NCBI RefSeq assembly: GCF_000934765.1 | Contig: NZ_JYNN01000011.1 | Location: 18,415-82,414 of the forward strand | From: Thiomicrospira microaerophila | GTDB taxonomy: Bacteria > Pseudomonadota > Gammaproteobacteria > Thiomicrospirales > Thiomicrospiraceae | Length of the DNA stretch: 64,000 bases | Reading direction: 5' to 3' | Part shown: positions 51,824 to 62,531 of the stretch, in pieces | Layout: the number at the start of each line of letters is the position of its first letter | How positions within the stretch are numbered: position 1 is the stretch's first letter | The notes under the pieces: generated by a model | What the model saw: the letters and a program-made list of their open reading frames with translations, nothing else | Databases searched by the model: none | Told to the model about the DNA's origin: nothing | Position numbers and translations under genes: made by a program

Positions 51824-54319
51824 TTAATTTTTAATCTTAATCGGCGTGAGCTTCCAGATGTCGTCGTTGTATTGTGTCATGGTACGGTCGGTCGAGAAAA
51901 TACCGCTGCGTGCTGTGTTCATAATACTCATGGTGGTCCAAGTTTCCTTATCTTGATAAGCTTGTGCCACGGCATCCTGGGTTTCGATATAGCTGCGGAA
52001 ATCAGCCAGCGTCATCCATTGATCATGCGGGTTTTTCAGTGATCCAATAATGCCATCAAAAATGCCCGGCTCAAACTGGTTAAAATGCCCAACTTCAAGT
52101 AAGTGCATCACCTTCTGTAAATCAACATCTTGGTCAATATATTGTTGCGGATTATAATGCCCTTTGAGCGCATCCACCTCTTCCGTTCTTAAACCAAACA
52201 AGAAGAAATGATCATCGGTTACCGCTTCGCGTATCTCTACGTTCGCCCCATCCAAGGTACCGATCGTAATCGCACCGTTCATCATAAACTTCATATTGCC
52301 GGTACCCGATGCCTCTTTGCCTGCGGTAGAAATTTGCTCAGACAAGTCCGTACCCGGGCAAATAATTTCCATAAACGACACACGGTAGTTAGGAATAAAC
52401 ACCACTTTCAGCTTATCGCCGACATCCGGATCATTATTCACCACCTGACCAATACCATTAATCAGCTTGATAATCATCTTAGCCATCGCATACCCCGGTG
52501 CGGCCTTACCACCGACGAGTATCACACGATTGGTCCAGTTGGCGGTATCGCCAGCTTTAATGCGGTTATAAAGATGAATCATGTGCAAGGCATTCAGCAG
52601 TTGACGCTTGTATTCATGGATACGCTTAACCTGCACATCAAACATCGCCTCTGGCTGAACCTGTACACCGGTTTCTTGTTCAATCAGGCTGGCCAAACGT
52701 TGCTTGTTATCCAGTTTAATCTGCTGCCACTGCTTGCGGAAGGTTTTGTCATTAATGTGTTTTTCTAGCTTAGACAGCTCGCTTAGATTGGTGACCCAGC
52801 TTTCACCGAGCTTGTCATCTAATAGCGCACGCAACCCCGGGTTAGATGCCGCCATCCAACGACGCTGCGTTACCCCGTTGGTTTTGTTATTAAACTTATG
52901 CGGCCATAGCTGATAAAACTCATTAAACAGACCTTCTTTCAGCAGTTGCGAATGCAAAGCGGCCACACCATTCACCGAATAGCTGCCGACAATCGCTAAA
53001 TAGGCCATACGCACCATGCCATGCTCATCAAAAATCGACATACTGCGCTGTCGTTCAACGTTTCCTGGCCACTTCAACGCCACTTCAGAGAGGAAACGGT
53101 GGTTAATTTCTTTGATAATTTCGAGTGGCCGCGGAATCAAACGCTGCATTAAATCTTGTGACCATTTTTCGAGCGCTTCTGGCAATAGCGTATGATTTGT
53201 GTACGCCATGGTTTGCGTCACGATCTCCCACGATTCATCCCAACCCATGTGATAATCGTCTAGCAAAATACGCATCAATTCAGCCACCGCTAAACTGGGG
53301 TGCGTATCATTCAGCTGGAATACATTGGACTGTGCAAAGTGCTTGAAATCCTTGCCGTGATATTTTACCCATTGCTCGACCACATCTTGCAGACTTGCCG
53401 ACACGAGAAAATACTGCTGGCGCAAACGTAATTCTTTACCATTCTCGCTGCTATCGTTCGGGTAAAGCACCATTGTAATATTATTGGCTTCGTTTTTGGA
53501 CGAGACCGCTTCAAAATAAGAACCCGCATTAAATTGCTCAAGCTTAAACTCTTCCGCGGCTGTCGCATCCCACAAACGCAAGGTATTCACTGTGCTATTT
53601 TTGTAACCCGGAATAGGTACATCAAACGGCACCGCAAGCACTTCTTCATCATTTTCCCAGTGAACAATTAATTGGCCGGTGTGCGGATCGGTGTAAGGAC
53701 GACAAAAACCGCCAAACTTAATGGTGCGGGTATATTCTGGACGCTGCACTTCCCAAGGGTAAGCATTAAAACCCAACCAATGATCCGGCTCTTCTACCTG
53801 ATAGCCATTTTGAATACGCTGTCGAAACATGCCATACTCGTAACGCAAACCATAACCCATCACAGGCAATTGCAGGGTTGCACAGCTATCCATAAAGCAA
53901 GCCGCTAAACGCCCTAAGCCACCATTACCTAAGCCCGCATCAATTTCCACCTGCTCGATGTCTTCCATGCTCAAGCCCAACTCTTTCAGCGCCTCACCGA
54001 CTTCGCCTTCAATCCCCAGGTTAAGCATATTGTTAACCAAAGAACGGCCTATCAAAAACTCCATTGAAAGATAATACGCTCGACGAGTGGCTTGTGCACG
54101 GTATTGCGCCCAGGTGCCTTTCCAATGACCCATTAAGCGGTCACGTACCACCATAGCGAGCGCCTTAAGCTGGTAATCCTTGTCTGAGGTCAACTCACGG
54201 CCAAGGTTGTTTTCTAAATAATGTAGAAAATCAGTCTCCAAACTGACCTGATCGCTTTTCATCCGATCGGCTACACGTTGTTTAATTTTGTCCATCGAGG
54301 ACGCATGGGATTTTGACAT
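51824..54319 (-). CDS. glgP: Glycogen phosphorylase
   Basis: An 831-residue GT35 phosphorylase that releases glucose-1-phosphate from glycogen ends. The pyridoxal phosphate lysine is in the GTGNMKFMMNGA segment in the C-terminal half, followed by TIGTLDGANVE. The N-terminal half has the family motif GLGNGGLGRLAACF. Length is close to the usual 810-840. AAAGGA precedes the ATG, which directly abuts the glgA stop codon without a gap, so translation is probably coupled. It is the last gene of the glycogen cluster and is followed by a strong hairpin. Confidence 0.97.
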   Translation of the reverse strand: MSKSHASSMDKIKQRVADRMKSDQVSLETDFLHYLENNLGRELTSDKDYQLKALAMVVRDRLMGHWKGTWAQYRAQATRRAYYLSMEFLIGRSLVNNMLNLGIEGEVGEALKELGLSMEDIEQVEIDAGLGNGGLGRLAACFMDSCATLQLPVMGYGLRYEYGMFRQRIQNGYQVEEPDHWLGFNAYPWEVQRPEYTRTIKFGGFCRPYTDPHTGQLIVHWENDEEVLAVPFDVPIPGYKNSTVNTLRLWDATAAEEFKLEQFNAGSYFEAVSSKNEANNITMVLYPNDSSENGKELRLRQQYFLVSASLQDVVEQWVKYHGKDFKHFAQSNVFQLNDTHPSLAVAELMRILLDDYHMGWDESWEIVTQTMAYTNHTLLPEALEKWSQDLMQRLIPRPLEIIKEINHRFLSEVALKWPGNVERQRSMSIFDEHGMVRMAYLAIVGSYSVNGVAALHSQLLKEGLFNEFYQLWPHKFNNKTNGVTQRRWMAASNPGLRALLDDKLGESWVTNLSELSKLEKHINDKTFRKQWQQIKLDNKQRLASLIEQETGVQVQPEAMFDVQVKRIHEYKRQLLNALHMIHLYNRIKAGDTANWTNRVILVGGKAAPGYAMAKMIIKLINGIGQVVNNDPDVGDKLKVVFIPNYRVSFMEIICPGTDLSEQISTAGKEASGTGNMKFMMNGAITIGTLDGANVEIREAVTDDHFFLFGLRTEEVDALKGHYNPQQYIDQDVDLQKVMHLLEVGHFNQFEPGIFDGIIGSLKNPHDQWMTLADFRSYIETQDAVAQAYQDKETWTTMSIMNTARSGIFSTDRTMTQYNDDIWKLTPIKIKN

Positions 54320-55792
54320 TTATAATTCCTTTGAATAAAGTTCAACATAGTTTTTGGCACTTTTTTGCCAGTTGAGCGGTTGCTCCATCCCCGTTTTTTG
54401 TATTTGCTGCCAACTGCGTGGCTTATTAAAGAGCGCCAAGGCGTGCAAAATTGTGGCACGCAGCGCATGCGGATTGGGGTCATACAACATAAACCCTGTC
54501 GCCGTTTTATTTTTAATATTCTCTGGCGTCGCGTTCACTACCGTGTCAGCCAAGCCACCGGTATGATGAACAATAGGCAAAGTACCATAGGCTAGACTAT
54601 ACATCTGATTTAAGCCACAAGGCTCAAAACGTGAAGGCATTAAGAACATATCAACCCCTGCTTCAACTTGATGCGCCAAGGGTTCAGAATAACCAATGTG
54701 GACAAACACCCTGTCAGGGTAGGCCACCGCCAGCTCACGCAACCGATGCTCGTATTCGGCTTGACCTGCGCCGACAAACACGAAACGCACATCCTGTTCG
54801 GCTAACAACCCAGGCAACACCTGCAAAATAAGATCAATCCCTTTTTGCTCGACCAAGCGACCAACAAAACCAATTAAAGGCTTATCTAAATGCAGATGAG
54901 GGTCATGATCCCCTAACAGGGTAAGCAAGACCTCTTTATTGCGTTTTTTCTGGCTAACTCGGCCTTTTTTAACCGAATAGTTAAATGAGATGTAACGGTC
55001 CGTTTCAGGGTTCCAGACCTTATCGTCAATGCCATTCAAAATACCAACAAGACGACCCTGCGCTTGACGTTTGGTTAAAATACCCTCAAAGCCATAAGCT
55101 AACTCAGGATAACAAATTTCTTTGGCATAGGTGGGGCTCACTGTCGTAACCCAATCGGCATACACGATACCGGCTTTAAGCATCGAAAGTTGACTGTAAA
55201 ACTCAACACCCTCCGGCGTCCACCATTCCCAAGGCAACCACAAACTATCAAATAGCGACTTCGGGAAATAGCCCGCATAGGCCATATTATGCACGGTGAA
55301 TAAGGTGCGTGGCGGTTGAACTTCATGCGATAAAAATGCTGGCACCAAGCCCGTTTGCCAATCATTAGCATGCACCACATCGGCTTTCCATTTTAAGCCA
55401 GCACGATCCATCGCAATTTCGGCCACCACGCGCGAAAATACCGCAAAACGCTCACCGTTGTCCCACCAATCACGCCCATCCGGTCCGAGATAAGGGTTTC
55501 CTGGACGGTTAAACAACTCGGGAATATCGACCAGAATCACATCGGCTTTAAACTCCGGCATATCCGCCTTGAGCAAGCGCACCTGTAAGCTACGCCCAGC
55601 ACCGCCTATGCTAAACTGGCTAACAAGGTTGACACGACATAAATGATCCGTCACCGCTTGATAAGCCGGCAACACCAACTTTACTTTATGTCCTAATTCG
55701 GCTATCGCATCCGGCAGACTCCCCGCCACGTCCGCTAAACCGCCGGTTTTAATTAAGGGATGCGCTTCAGAACTTGCATATAGTACTTTCAT
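54320..55792 (-). CDS. glgA: Glycogen synthase (ADP-glucose), GT5
   Basis: A 490-residue GT5 glycogen synthase that adds glucose from ADP-glucose to the growing chain. The substrate-binding motif KTGGLADV begins at K15. The C-terminal GT-B domain has GFVGRLVEQKGIDL, then the PSRFEPCGLNQMYSLAYGT segment with the catalytic glutamate, and a second TGGLADTV. Length is normal. It is preceded by a 67-bp spacer containing a 26-bp perfect palindrome and is joined directly to glgP. Confidence 0.97.
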   Translation of the reverse strand: MKVLYASSEAHPLIKTGGLADVAGSLPDAIAELGHKVKLVLPAYQAVTDHLCRVNLVSQFSIGGAGRSLQVRLLKADMPEFKADVILVDIPELFNRPGNPYLGPDGRDWWDNGERFAVFSRVVAEIAMDRAGLKWKADVVHANDWQTGLVPAFLSHEVQPPRTLFTVHNMAYAGYFPKSLFDSLWLPWEWWTPEGVEFYSQLSMLKAGIVYADWVTTVSPTYAKEICYPELAYGFEGILTKRQAQGRLVGILNGIDDKVWNPETDRYISFNYSVKKGRVSQKKRNKEVLLTLLGDHDPHLHLDKPLIGFVGRLVEQKGIDLILQVLPGLLAEQDVRFVFVGAGQAEYEHRLRELAVAYPDRVFVHIGYSEPLAHQVEAGVDMFLMPSRFEPCGLNQMYSLAYGTLPIVHHTGGLADTVVNATPENIKNKTATGFMLYDPNPHALRATILHALALFNKPRSWQQIQKTGMEQPLNWQKSAKNYVELYSKEL

Positions 55793-55812
55793 AAAACAAC
55801 TCTTTTATCAGT

Positions 55813-55838
55813 TTTTACAACCAGGCCTGGTTGTAAAA
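55813..55838. repeat. 26-bp perfect palindrome between glgB and glgA
   Basis: The central CCAGGCCTGG is extended outward by ACAA/TTGT and TTTT/AAAA into a perfect 26-bp palindrome. It is the longest example of the window-wide palindrome family. It lies between the glgB stop and the glgA start. It could act as an operator, as an RNA hairpin tuning expression within the operon, or be a passive repeat. Confidence 0.85.
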
Positions 55839-55859
55839 TTTATTATAAACTTCATTTCA

Positions 55860-58043
55860 TTACACTTTTTTTAACACTAAAAAACCGAGCGGGGGCAAGG
55901 TCATCTGTACCGACACTGGGCGATTCATCCAAGGCTGTGGTTCAGAATAAAGCCGACCTGCATTGCCTAGATTACTACCACCATAAATTTCAGAGTCTGA
56001 GTTAATGACTTCTTGATAACACCCGGCTTCTGGCAAGCCTATACGATAACCATAACGCGGAACGGGCGTAAAATTAAAAATACACACGAGGGTTTCATTA
56101 TCACTATGACGCTCAAAACTCAAAATCGATTGCGCATGATCATGACAATCAATCCAGCTAAACCCTTTGGCATCAAAGTCATATTGATGTAAGGCGGCTT
56201 GTGCTTGGTAAAGATGATTCATATCCCGAACCAACAACTGCGCACCACGGTGCATCGGTTGTTCAGCTAAATCCCAAGGCAAGGATTCATCTTCATTCCA
56301 TTCGGTCCAGGGCGCAAATTCACAACCCATAAACAACAATTTCTTACCTGGGTTAAGCAGTTGATAACCCATTAACAGTCTAAAGTTTGCCATTTTCTGC
56401 CAAGTATCACCTGGCATTTTACTGACTAACGAACCTTTCATGTGTACCACTTCGTCATGCGACAAAGGCATCACAAAGTTTTCGCTATAGGCATAAATCT
56501 GGCTAAAGGTAAGTTGATTATGGTGATAAGGGCGATAAATCGTATCCTTCTCAAAATAATCGAGCGTGTCATTCATCCAGCCCATGTTCCACTTCATCGA
56601 AAAGCCTAGCCCGCCCATCCAAGTCGGACGCGATACCATTGGCCAAGACGTCGACTCTTCTGCCATGACTAACGCACCAGGTTGGCGGCTATGAATTTCA
56701 GCGTTAAGCTGCTGCATAAAGGCAATCGCATCGAGGTTTTCACGCCCACCATGAATATTCGGAATCCACTCACCCGCATTGCGCGAATAATCCAAATACA
56801 GCATCGAGGCTACGGCATCAACACGTAACCCGTCTAGGTGAAACTCTTCCAGCCAATAGAGTGCATTGGCAATTAGGAAATTGCGCACCTCATTGCGGCC
56901 AAAATTAAAAATATAGGTACCCCAATCCTTGTGCTCGCCTAATCGGGGATCTTGGTGTTCATACAAGGCGGTACCATCGAAGCGCGCGAGGGCAAAACTA
57001 TCTTTGGGGAAATGGGCTGGCACCCAGTCCAAGAACACGCCTATGCCATGTTGATGACAATGATTAACAAAGTAACGGAAATCATCAGGCGTACCAAAAC
57101 GGCTGGTTGGCGCATAATAGCCCGAGGTTTGATATCCCCATGAGCCATCAAAAGGATGTTCGGTAATCGGCAATAACTCAATATGGGTGTACCCCATCCA
57201 TTGAACATAATCCACTAATCGATGTGCGATTTCGCGATAATTCAAAAACTGACCTTGGTCATCTTTTTGCCAAGAACCCAGATGTACTTCGTAGATGTTA
57301 ATGGGTTGATGTTGCCAGTCAGCGGTTTGACGTTTTTCTAACCAGGCCTGGTCAGCCCAATCAAAATCAGGGTTACAAATAATAGAGGCCGTATGAGGGC
57401 GCAATTCCATAGCTTTTGCATAGGGGTCAGTTTTAGTAAACACCGCCCCTGTTTGATTGTTACGAATTTCAAATTTATAGTTGTCGCCCGGCTGCAAGCC
57501 CGGAATAAACAATTCCCAGACGCCCGAACTACCACGGCAACGCATCGGGTGGCGTAAACCATGCCAACCGTTAAAATCACCCACCACCGAAACACGCTCG
57601 GCTGACGGTGCCCAAACCGCAAACTGCACCCCCTCAACACCGTCAATGCATGTAATATTAGCGCCCATATGCTGATAAATCTGCCAATGATGGCCCTCAG
57701 CAAACAGGTGTAAATCTAATTCACCCAATAAAGGCTCAAACGAATAAGGAGAGACCATCCGATGTTCAGCACCGTCGATTTCAACCCAGTTCAACGCATA
57801 GTGTGGCGGTAACTCGGCATATTGCGACTCAGTGAGATCGACATAAAAGCACGCACTGTTCGCCACACGCTGCATCGGATAGCGGCCTTCTAGCGTCACC
57901 TCCACCGCCGTAGGCGACCAAGCGCGAATCTGCCAATTTGCTGATAACGCAGGGGCTTGAGGATGGGCACCTAATAATTCAAAAGGATCGTGCAAACGTC
58001 CCTGCTGCATGCGCTCAATCAGCGCGAGTGTGTGACTATTCAT
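55860..58043 (-). CDS. glgB: 1,4-alpha-glucan branching enzyme, GH13
   Basis: A 727-residue glycogen branching enzyme that makes alpha-1,6 branches. An N-terminal CBM48-like region spans about 20-230, with a [13 protein letters not shown] segment near 155. The GH13 catalytic domain has the nucleophile aspartate in [12 protein letters not shown], the acid/base glutamate in [10 protein letters not shown] and the third aspartate in [15 protein letters not shown]-terminal all-beta domain follows. The ATG is preceded by AGGAG and overlaps the malQ stop codon by 4 bp (ATGA). Length matches the usual E. coli-type enzyme. One CCAGGCCTGG palindrome lies inside the gene at 57342-57351. Confidence 0.97.
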   Translation of the reverse strand: MNSHTLALIERMQQGRLHDPFELLGAHPQAPALSANWQIRAWSPTAVEVTLEGRYPMQRVANSACFYVDLTESQYAELPPHYALNWVEIDGAEHRMVSPYSFEPLLGELDLHLFAEGHHWQIYQHMGANITCIDGVEGVQFAVWAPSAERVSVVGDFNGWHGLRHPMRCRGSSGVWELFIPGLQPGDNYKFEIRNNQTGAVFTKTDPYAKAMELRPHTASIICNPDFDWADQAWLEKRQTADWQHQPINIYEVHLGSWQKDDQGQFLNYREIAHRLVDYVQWMGYTHIELLPITEHPFDGSWGYQTSGYYAPTSRFGTPDDFRYFVNHCHQHGIGVFLDWVPAHFPKDSFALARFDGTALYEHQDPRLGEHKDWGTYIFNFGRNEVRNFLIANALYWLEEFHLDGLRVDAVASMLYLDYSRNAGEWIPNIHGGRENLDAIAFMQQLNAEIHSRQPGALVMAEESTSWPMVSRPTWMGGLGFSMKWNMGWMNDTLDYFEKDTIYRPYHHNQLTFSQIYAYSENFVMPLSHDEVVHMKGSLVSKMPGDTWQKMANFRLLMGYQLLNPGKKLLFMGCEFAPWTEWNEDESLPWDLAEQPMHRGAQLLVRDMNHLYQAQAALHQYDFDAKGFSWIDCHDHAQSILSFERHSDNETLVCIFNFTPVPRYGYRIGLPEAGCYQEVINSDSEIYGGSNLGNAGRLYSEPQPWMNRPVSVQMTLPPLGFLVLKKV

Positions 58044-59395
58044 ACCTCTCCTTTTTCTGGCGTTAAACGCTGGCTAGCGGCTACCAGCGATTTAATGCGT
58101 TGTTCAATACCTTGCGGCAGATCATCCCAGTCAAACTGCCAACGCCAGTTGTTTTCTGTTGTGCCCGGTGTATTCATCCGGTGTTCTGAGCCTAATGCCA
58201 TAAAATCTTGCATCGGCACAATCACCCGCTCTCCAATCGAATCGAACCCACTGGCAATTAGCGGCCAAGGCATCTCACCCGCATCGGTGCGAATTTGAGA
58301 AAGCACCCAGGCCTGGGTATCGCCATTCAAACTATTAAACCAACCGACGCTGGTGTCATTATCATGGGTACCCGTATAAACCACTGAATTTTCAACCAAC
58401 TCATTCAGCGCGTGGGGGTTATCAGGCAAGCCACTAAACCCAAACTGCAACACCGACATACCCGGCAAATTAAACTGATTTTTAAGTGCCACCACTTCAG
58501 GTGTAATAATGCCTAAATCTTCGGCTACTAACGGCAAGGGATCAAATTCTTGTTGCAGTTTAGTCAGCAAGGCTTCGCCCGGCACCGCTACCCACTGTCC
58601 ATTCATCGCCGTGGGTTCCTCGGCAGGGATTTCCCAACTGGCCTCTAAACCTCTAAAGTGATCAATACGCAATAAATCAAACTGCGCCAGCGCCGCCTCA
58701 ACCCGCAAACGCCACCAGCGGAAATCATCCTGCGCCATCACCTGCCAGTTATAATGGGGATTACCCCAACGCTGACCCGTTTCCGAGAAATAATCCGGTG
58801 GTACCCCGGTCACAACGGTCGGTTGACGATGCTCATCAAGTTTAAATTGATCAGGATTCGCCCAGACATCAGCACTGTCATAGGCAATAAAAATCGGCAT
58901 ATCGCCGAATAACTGTATCCCTTTCGCATTCGCATCGGTTTTAAGTTGATGCCAAATATGTTGCAAATAAAACTGCTGCTTTTTAACCTTCTCTAGCGCG
59001 GCTTTATGGGTATTGGCAAAATCCGCTAACGTTTGGGGGTCACGTTGACGATACGCCTCTGGCCAATCAAACCAGCCTTGTCCGTTAAACGTGGCTTTTA
59101 GCACGACAAACAAGGCATAATCCTCTAACCAGTGCGGCGGATTCAACAGATACTGTGCAAAGGCTTTTATATCCACCTGTTTTTGCCAGCCCGAGGGTAG
59201 CAACCTTGGATTCATCGCAAACGCCGACAAACCCTGGTAAGGCGACAAGTCATCATGCGGTGGCGTCAAAGGCAACATCTGCCAAATCGACAGGCCGGAT
59301 TTTTGCATCCAATCTAAAAACACCCAGGCCTGGTAATCTAATACACCACTGGGTAATGAAGTAGGATGCAATAACACCCCTGCGGATCTAGCCAT
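58040..59395 (-). CDS. malQ: 4-alpha-glucanotransferase (amylomaltase), GH77
   Basis: A 451-residue disproportionating enzyme that transfers alpha-1,4-glucan segments. It has the N-terminal [12 protein letters not shown] signature, the nucleophile region [18 protein letters not shown], the acid/base glutamate in [13 protein letters not shown] and the third acid in [13 protein letters not shown]. It is shorter than many bacterial MalQ proteins (about 500 or more), but all active-site motifs are present, so it is a compact GH77. GAGAGG precedes the ATG. Two CCAGGCCTGG palindromes lie in the gene (58307-58316 and 59324-59333), both read as Gln-Ala-Trp. Confidence 0.95.
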   Translation of the reverse strand: MARSAGVLLHPTSLPSGVLDYQAWVFLDWMQKSGLSIWQMLPLTPPHDDLSPYQGLSAFAMNPRLLPSGWQKQVDIKAFAQYLLNPPHWLEDYALFVVLKATFNGQGWFDWPEAYRQRDPQTLADFANTHKAALEKVKKQQFYLQHIWHQLKTDANAKGIQLFGDMPIFIAYDSADVWANPDQFKLDEHRQPTVVTGVPPDYFSETGQRWGNPHYNWQVMAQDDFRWWRLRVEAALAQFDLLRIDHFRGLEASWEIPAEEPTAMNGQWVAVPGEALLTKLQQEFDPLPLVAEDLGIITPEVVALKNQFNLPGMSVLQFGFSGLPDNPHALNELVENSVVYTGTHDNDTSVGWFNSLNGDTQAWVLSQIRTDAGEMPWPLIASGFDSIGERVIVPMQDFMALGSEHRMNTPGTTENNWRWQFDWDDLPQGIEQRIKSLVAASQRLTPEKGEV

Positions 59396-59431
59396 GTTAA
59401 CCTCTCTTTACGCTCTGCGGGTGCAAAGCGA

Positions 59432-61153
59432 TTAATTACGACGCATTGTGCCCGCGTTTTCCATATCTCCACCACCTTGCGATATCGGAATATCTAAGTG
59501 CGGCGGCGGAGTAAGTTCGAGCAAATTATACAGTTTTTGTAAATGACGGCGGTATAGCTGGTCAAAGTCGTTGACGCTGCCCGATGGATTATAGTCACCA
59601 AACCACCAAAACCAGTCTGAACCTTCACAAATAGCCAACTGCTCAGTCGCCAATTGCTGCTGCTCAACGGATAAAGTGCCTTTTTTAATAACTTCATCAA
59701 ACACCGTCTTCGCCTCGACCAACAAATCCCACCCCTTATTCTTATCAGGATCACCAATCCAGGTAGAAAACGAGCCGTATACCCAACTCCCTGCTTTCAA
59801 AATCGGTAAATGACGCGGTTTCGCCCCCTTATCCAAGGCTTCGCTGAAGGTCGTCATCTCAATTTTACTATGGTGCGTTAAGCGCTGATAGAGTGCGGAT
59901 AGAAAGTGGAAGGCATTGTCAGGATAATATTCCCATGCATTTTCACCGTCTAAAATCACCGTCACCACATGCTCTTCAACCTTATCACCCAAAAAGTTAG
60001 CGATATTATCAAGATGATGCGCAAAATCATTGGCCGCATCGGTTGGCTTCCAGTCTTTGTATTGAAAGCCAATTAAATCCGACAGACCATCATCACGAAA
60101 GTACAAGGCACAGTCTTTACTCGCCTGCTGCATCGGTTGATAAAGTGCGCGTTTTGAGGCAATATCATGATGATCAAGATGCGATGCCTCACAACTATGC
60201 CGCCACACCCCTTCTCCCGATGCACTCCATTTAATACCATAAAAATCCAACATACCGATAGCGGGTGAGCTGACTGCGCCCTCAGACAACCAAACGCCTT
60301 TAGGTTTTTGACCAAAGTGTTCTGAAAATACCTGCATCCCTTTTTCCATATGCCAACAGGCGCGCTCATACCCCCCCGGGTAAGCCGGACTATTCGGTGC
60401 TGGAGCGTGCGGCAACGCATCACGCATCGAATGAAAATCAATTAACAAAGGCACCAAAGGGTGACCATAAGGCGTCATGGACAACTCTATTTGCCCGTCG
60501 TCCATCAGACGACGGTAACGTGGAATAATACCGGCTACCGTATCGGCCATCACCTGCATCAGAATCGTTTGATCAGCTTCGCTAAATCCACCATTTTTGG
60601 CCAATAAAGCTTTAACGCGATCATCCTTGCGGCGAACACTCGCCCCCATCCAAGACAAGTGATACCACATCAACAAATCACGGAAATATTCAACGCTCAA
60701 ATACATCAGGGTTTGCTCATAATCCTGGGTATCTGGGCTAAACGGACGCACCATATCGATCAAATGTTTAAAATGCGGCAGTGGATCAATCATCGTGGGC
60801 GCAAACGCGCGCTGGCAAGCCGATACAATTTCCTTGCGCCCTTCCAAGTCCATCGGCAAAGGCAAGGCACCCGCTACCCAGTTTAGCAAGGTATCTTGCA
60901 TGGGGCGCTGCTGCTCAAGCCATTGAGTCATCTGCATCGCATAATCATCGAGCTGCTCAAGCAACACGGGGGCAAAATTAACCACTACCTTAGCTTGCGG
61001 ACAATCCTCCAAATGCGCGATCATATCGGCATAATCTTTGATCGCATGCAAATAAACCCAAGGTAAACGATATTCACCATCTAGCCCATCTCGATAATGG
61101 GGTTGATGCATGTGCCAACACAGCACAAGCTTAATTTTTTTGGTTTGATCCAC
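59432..61153 (-). CDS. Glycoside hydrolase family 57 protein
   Basis: A GH57 protein of about 573 residues acting on alpha-glucans. Family region 1 is WHMHQPHYRD near the N-terminus. The probable nucleophile glutamate is in GVWLSEGAVS and the acid/base aspartate in VILDGENAWEYYP. No signal peptide is seen, so it is cytoplasmic. Two near-cognate starts exist: TTG at 61165 with a ribosome site too close, and GTG at 61153 with GAGAG about 12 bp upstream; I chose the GTG. Possible activities are amylase, 4-alpha-glucanotransferase or branching. Placement between malQ and glgC implies glycogen remodelling. Confidence 0.92.
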   Translation of the reverse strand: MDQTKKIKLVLCWHMHQPHYRDGLDGEYRLPWVYLHAIKDYADMIAHLEDCPQAKVVVNFAPVLLEQLDDYAMQMTQWLEQQRPMQDTLLNWVAGALPLPMDLEGRKEIVSACQRAFAPTMIDPLPHFKHLIDMVRPFSPDTQDYEQTLMYLSVEYFRDLLMWYHLSWMGASVRRKDDRVKALLAKNGGFSEADQTILMQVMADTVAGIIPRYRRLMDDGQIELSMTPYGHPLVPLLIDFHSMRDALPHAPAPNSPAYPGGYERACWHMEKGMQVFSEHFGQKPKGVWLSEGAVSSPAIGMLDFYGIKWSASGEGVWRHSCEASHLDHHDIASKRALYQPMQQASKDCALYFRDDGLSDLIGFQYKDWKPTDAANDFAHHLDNIANFLGDKVEEHVVTVILDGENAWEYYPDNAFHFLSALYQRLTHHSKIEMTTFSEALDKGAKPRHLPILKAGSWVYGSFSTWIGDPDKNKGWDLLVEAKTVFDEVIKKGTLSVEQQQLATEQLAICEGSDWFWWFGDYNPSGSVNDFDQLYRRHLQKLYNLLELTPPPHLDIPISQGGGDMENAGTMRRN

Positions 61154-61206
61154 TTTAACGCACAACTCTCTTTGTTTGAGGGCGTTTGACAGCCCTAATT
61201 AATTGT

Positions 61207-62472
61207 CTAACGGGTAAAATGCATGTTCTGCCCAAGCATCTCAGGCGTCACCAGTACTAACCCATTCTCATCCACATAAAAACGCTTCGCATCCTCAACC
61301 GGGTCTTCACCAATAACGGTACCTGATGGAATCACCGTACCCTTATCGATAATCGCATTTTGAATACGGCAATTACGCCCAACTTCAACCCGCGGCAACA
61401 ACACCGAATCTTTAATTAATGAGTAGCTATGAATAAAACTACCGCTTGAAATGACCGAGCGCTTCACGCGCGCACCCGACAAAATACAGCCGGCTGAAAT
61501 CATCGAATCAATCGCTTCACCGCGGCGGCCTTCATCATCAAATGCAAACTTCGCTGGTGGCATTTGCGCTTGGTAAGTCCAAATTGGCCAGTCCCGATTA
61601 TACAGATTTAACTCTGGGGTAATCGAACAAAGGTCTAAACTGGCCTTCCAGAACGACTCCAGCGTCCCCACATCGCGCCAATAAACCGGATTCCCCTGGT
61701 CATCCTGGAACGGATAAGCGCGCACATTCCAATCATCAATAATAGAAGGAATGATATCCTTACCAAAATCATTCGACGAATTCGGATTATCATGATCCTC
61801 AATCAACTTTTGGAACAAAAATTCAGTAGAAAAAATATAAATGCCCATTGAGGCCAAGGCCATATCAGGCTTACCCGGTACGGCTTCAGGGTCTTTCGGT
61901 TTTTCAGTAAACTTAGTAATACGATAATCTTCATCTACCGACATCACACCGAAACCGGTTGCATCCATGCGCGGCACCTCAATACAACCAATCGTCACGT
62001 CGGCGCCTGAATTGGCATGCTCAACCAACATTTTGCTGTAATCCATCGAGTAAATATGATCCCCTCCCAGCACCATCACATATTCAGGGGTATGACGACG
62101 CATAATATCGAGGTTTTGGTAGAGCGCATCGGCGGTCCCTTTGTACCACTCTTTGTCGACACGCTGCTGCGCAGGCAACAACTCAACAAACTCACCTACT
62201 TCATAACGCATAAAACTCCACGCACGCTGTACATGACGAATTAACGAGTGCGCCTTGTATTGCGTCAACACACCAATCTTACGAATACCGGAGTTCACAC
62301 AGTTCGACAATACAAAGTCAATAATACGGTATTTACCCCCAAACGGCACCGCCGGCTTCGCACGCCAGCGGGTCAAATCCTTTAAACGACTGCCCTCACC
62401 GCCTGCCAACACGAGAGCAAGGGTCTTACGGGTTAATTCTGTGGCGCTTTTGGTTTCTGTATAATTCTTCAT
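61207..62472 (-). CDS. glgC: Glucose-1-phosphate adenylyltransferase (ADP-glucose pyrophosphorylase)
   Basis: A 421-residue enzyme that makes ADP-glucose from ATP and glucose-1-phosphate, the committed step of glycogen synthesis. The N-terminal nucleotidyltransferase motif [15 protein letters not shown] has the conserved regulatory and catalytic residues, followed by [26 protein letters not shown] and [13 protein letters not shown]. The C-terminal left-handed beta-helix, which carries the allosteric region, spans about 300-421. Length is standard. AGAGGA precedes the ATG. It follows glk by 59 bp and precedes GH57 by about 50 bp. Confidence 0.97.
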   Translation of the reverse strand: MKNYTETKSATELTRKTLALVLAGGEGSRLKDLTRWRAKPAVPFGGKYRIIDFVLSNCVNSGIRKIGVLTQYKAHSLIRHVQRAWSFMRYEVGEFVELLPAQQRVDKEWYKGTADALYQNLDIMRRHTPEYVMVLGGDHIYSMDYSKMLVEHANSGADVTIGCIEVPRMDATGFGVMSVDEDYRITKFTEKPKDPEAVPGKPDMALASMGIYIFSTEFLFQKLIEDHDNPNSSNDFGKDIIPSIIDDWNVRAYPFQDDQGNPVYWRDVGTLESFWKASLDLCSITPELNLYNRDWPIWTYQAQMPPAKFAFDDEGRRGEAIDSMISAGCILSGARVKRSVISSGSFIHSYSLIKDSVLLPRVEVGRNCRIQNAIIDKGTVIPSGTVIGEDPVEDAKRFYVDENGLVLVTPEMLGQNMHFTR

Positions 62473-62531
62473 AACATTCCTCTTGTTGTTTTTACATTTA
62501 AATTTCTATTTATGACTTATGCATAGCCAAC

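Noticed and set aside
52208..52768. A 186-codon + strand frame opposite glgP
   Set aside because: It is antisense to a strongly conserved gene and shows no recognisable domain.
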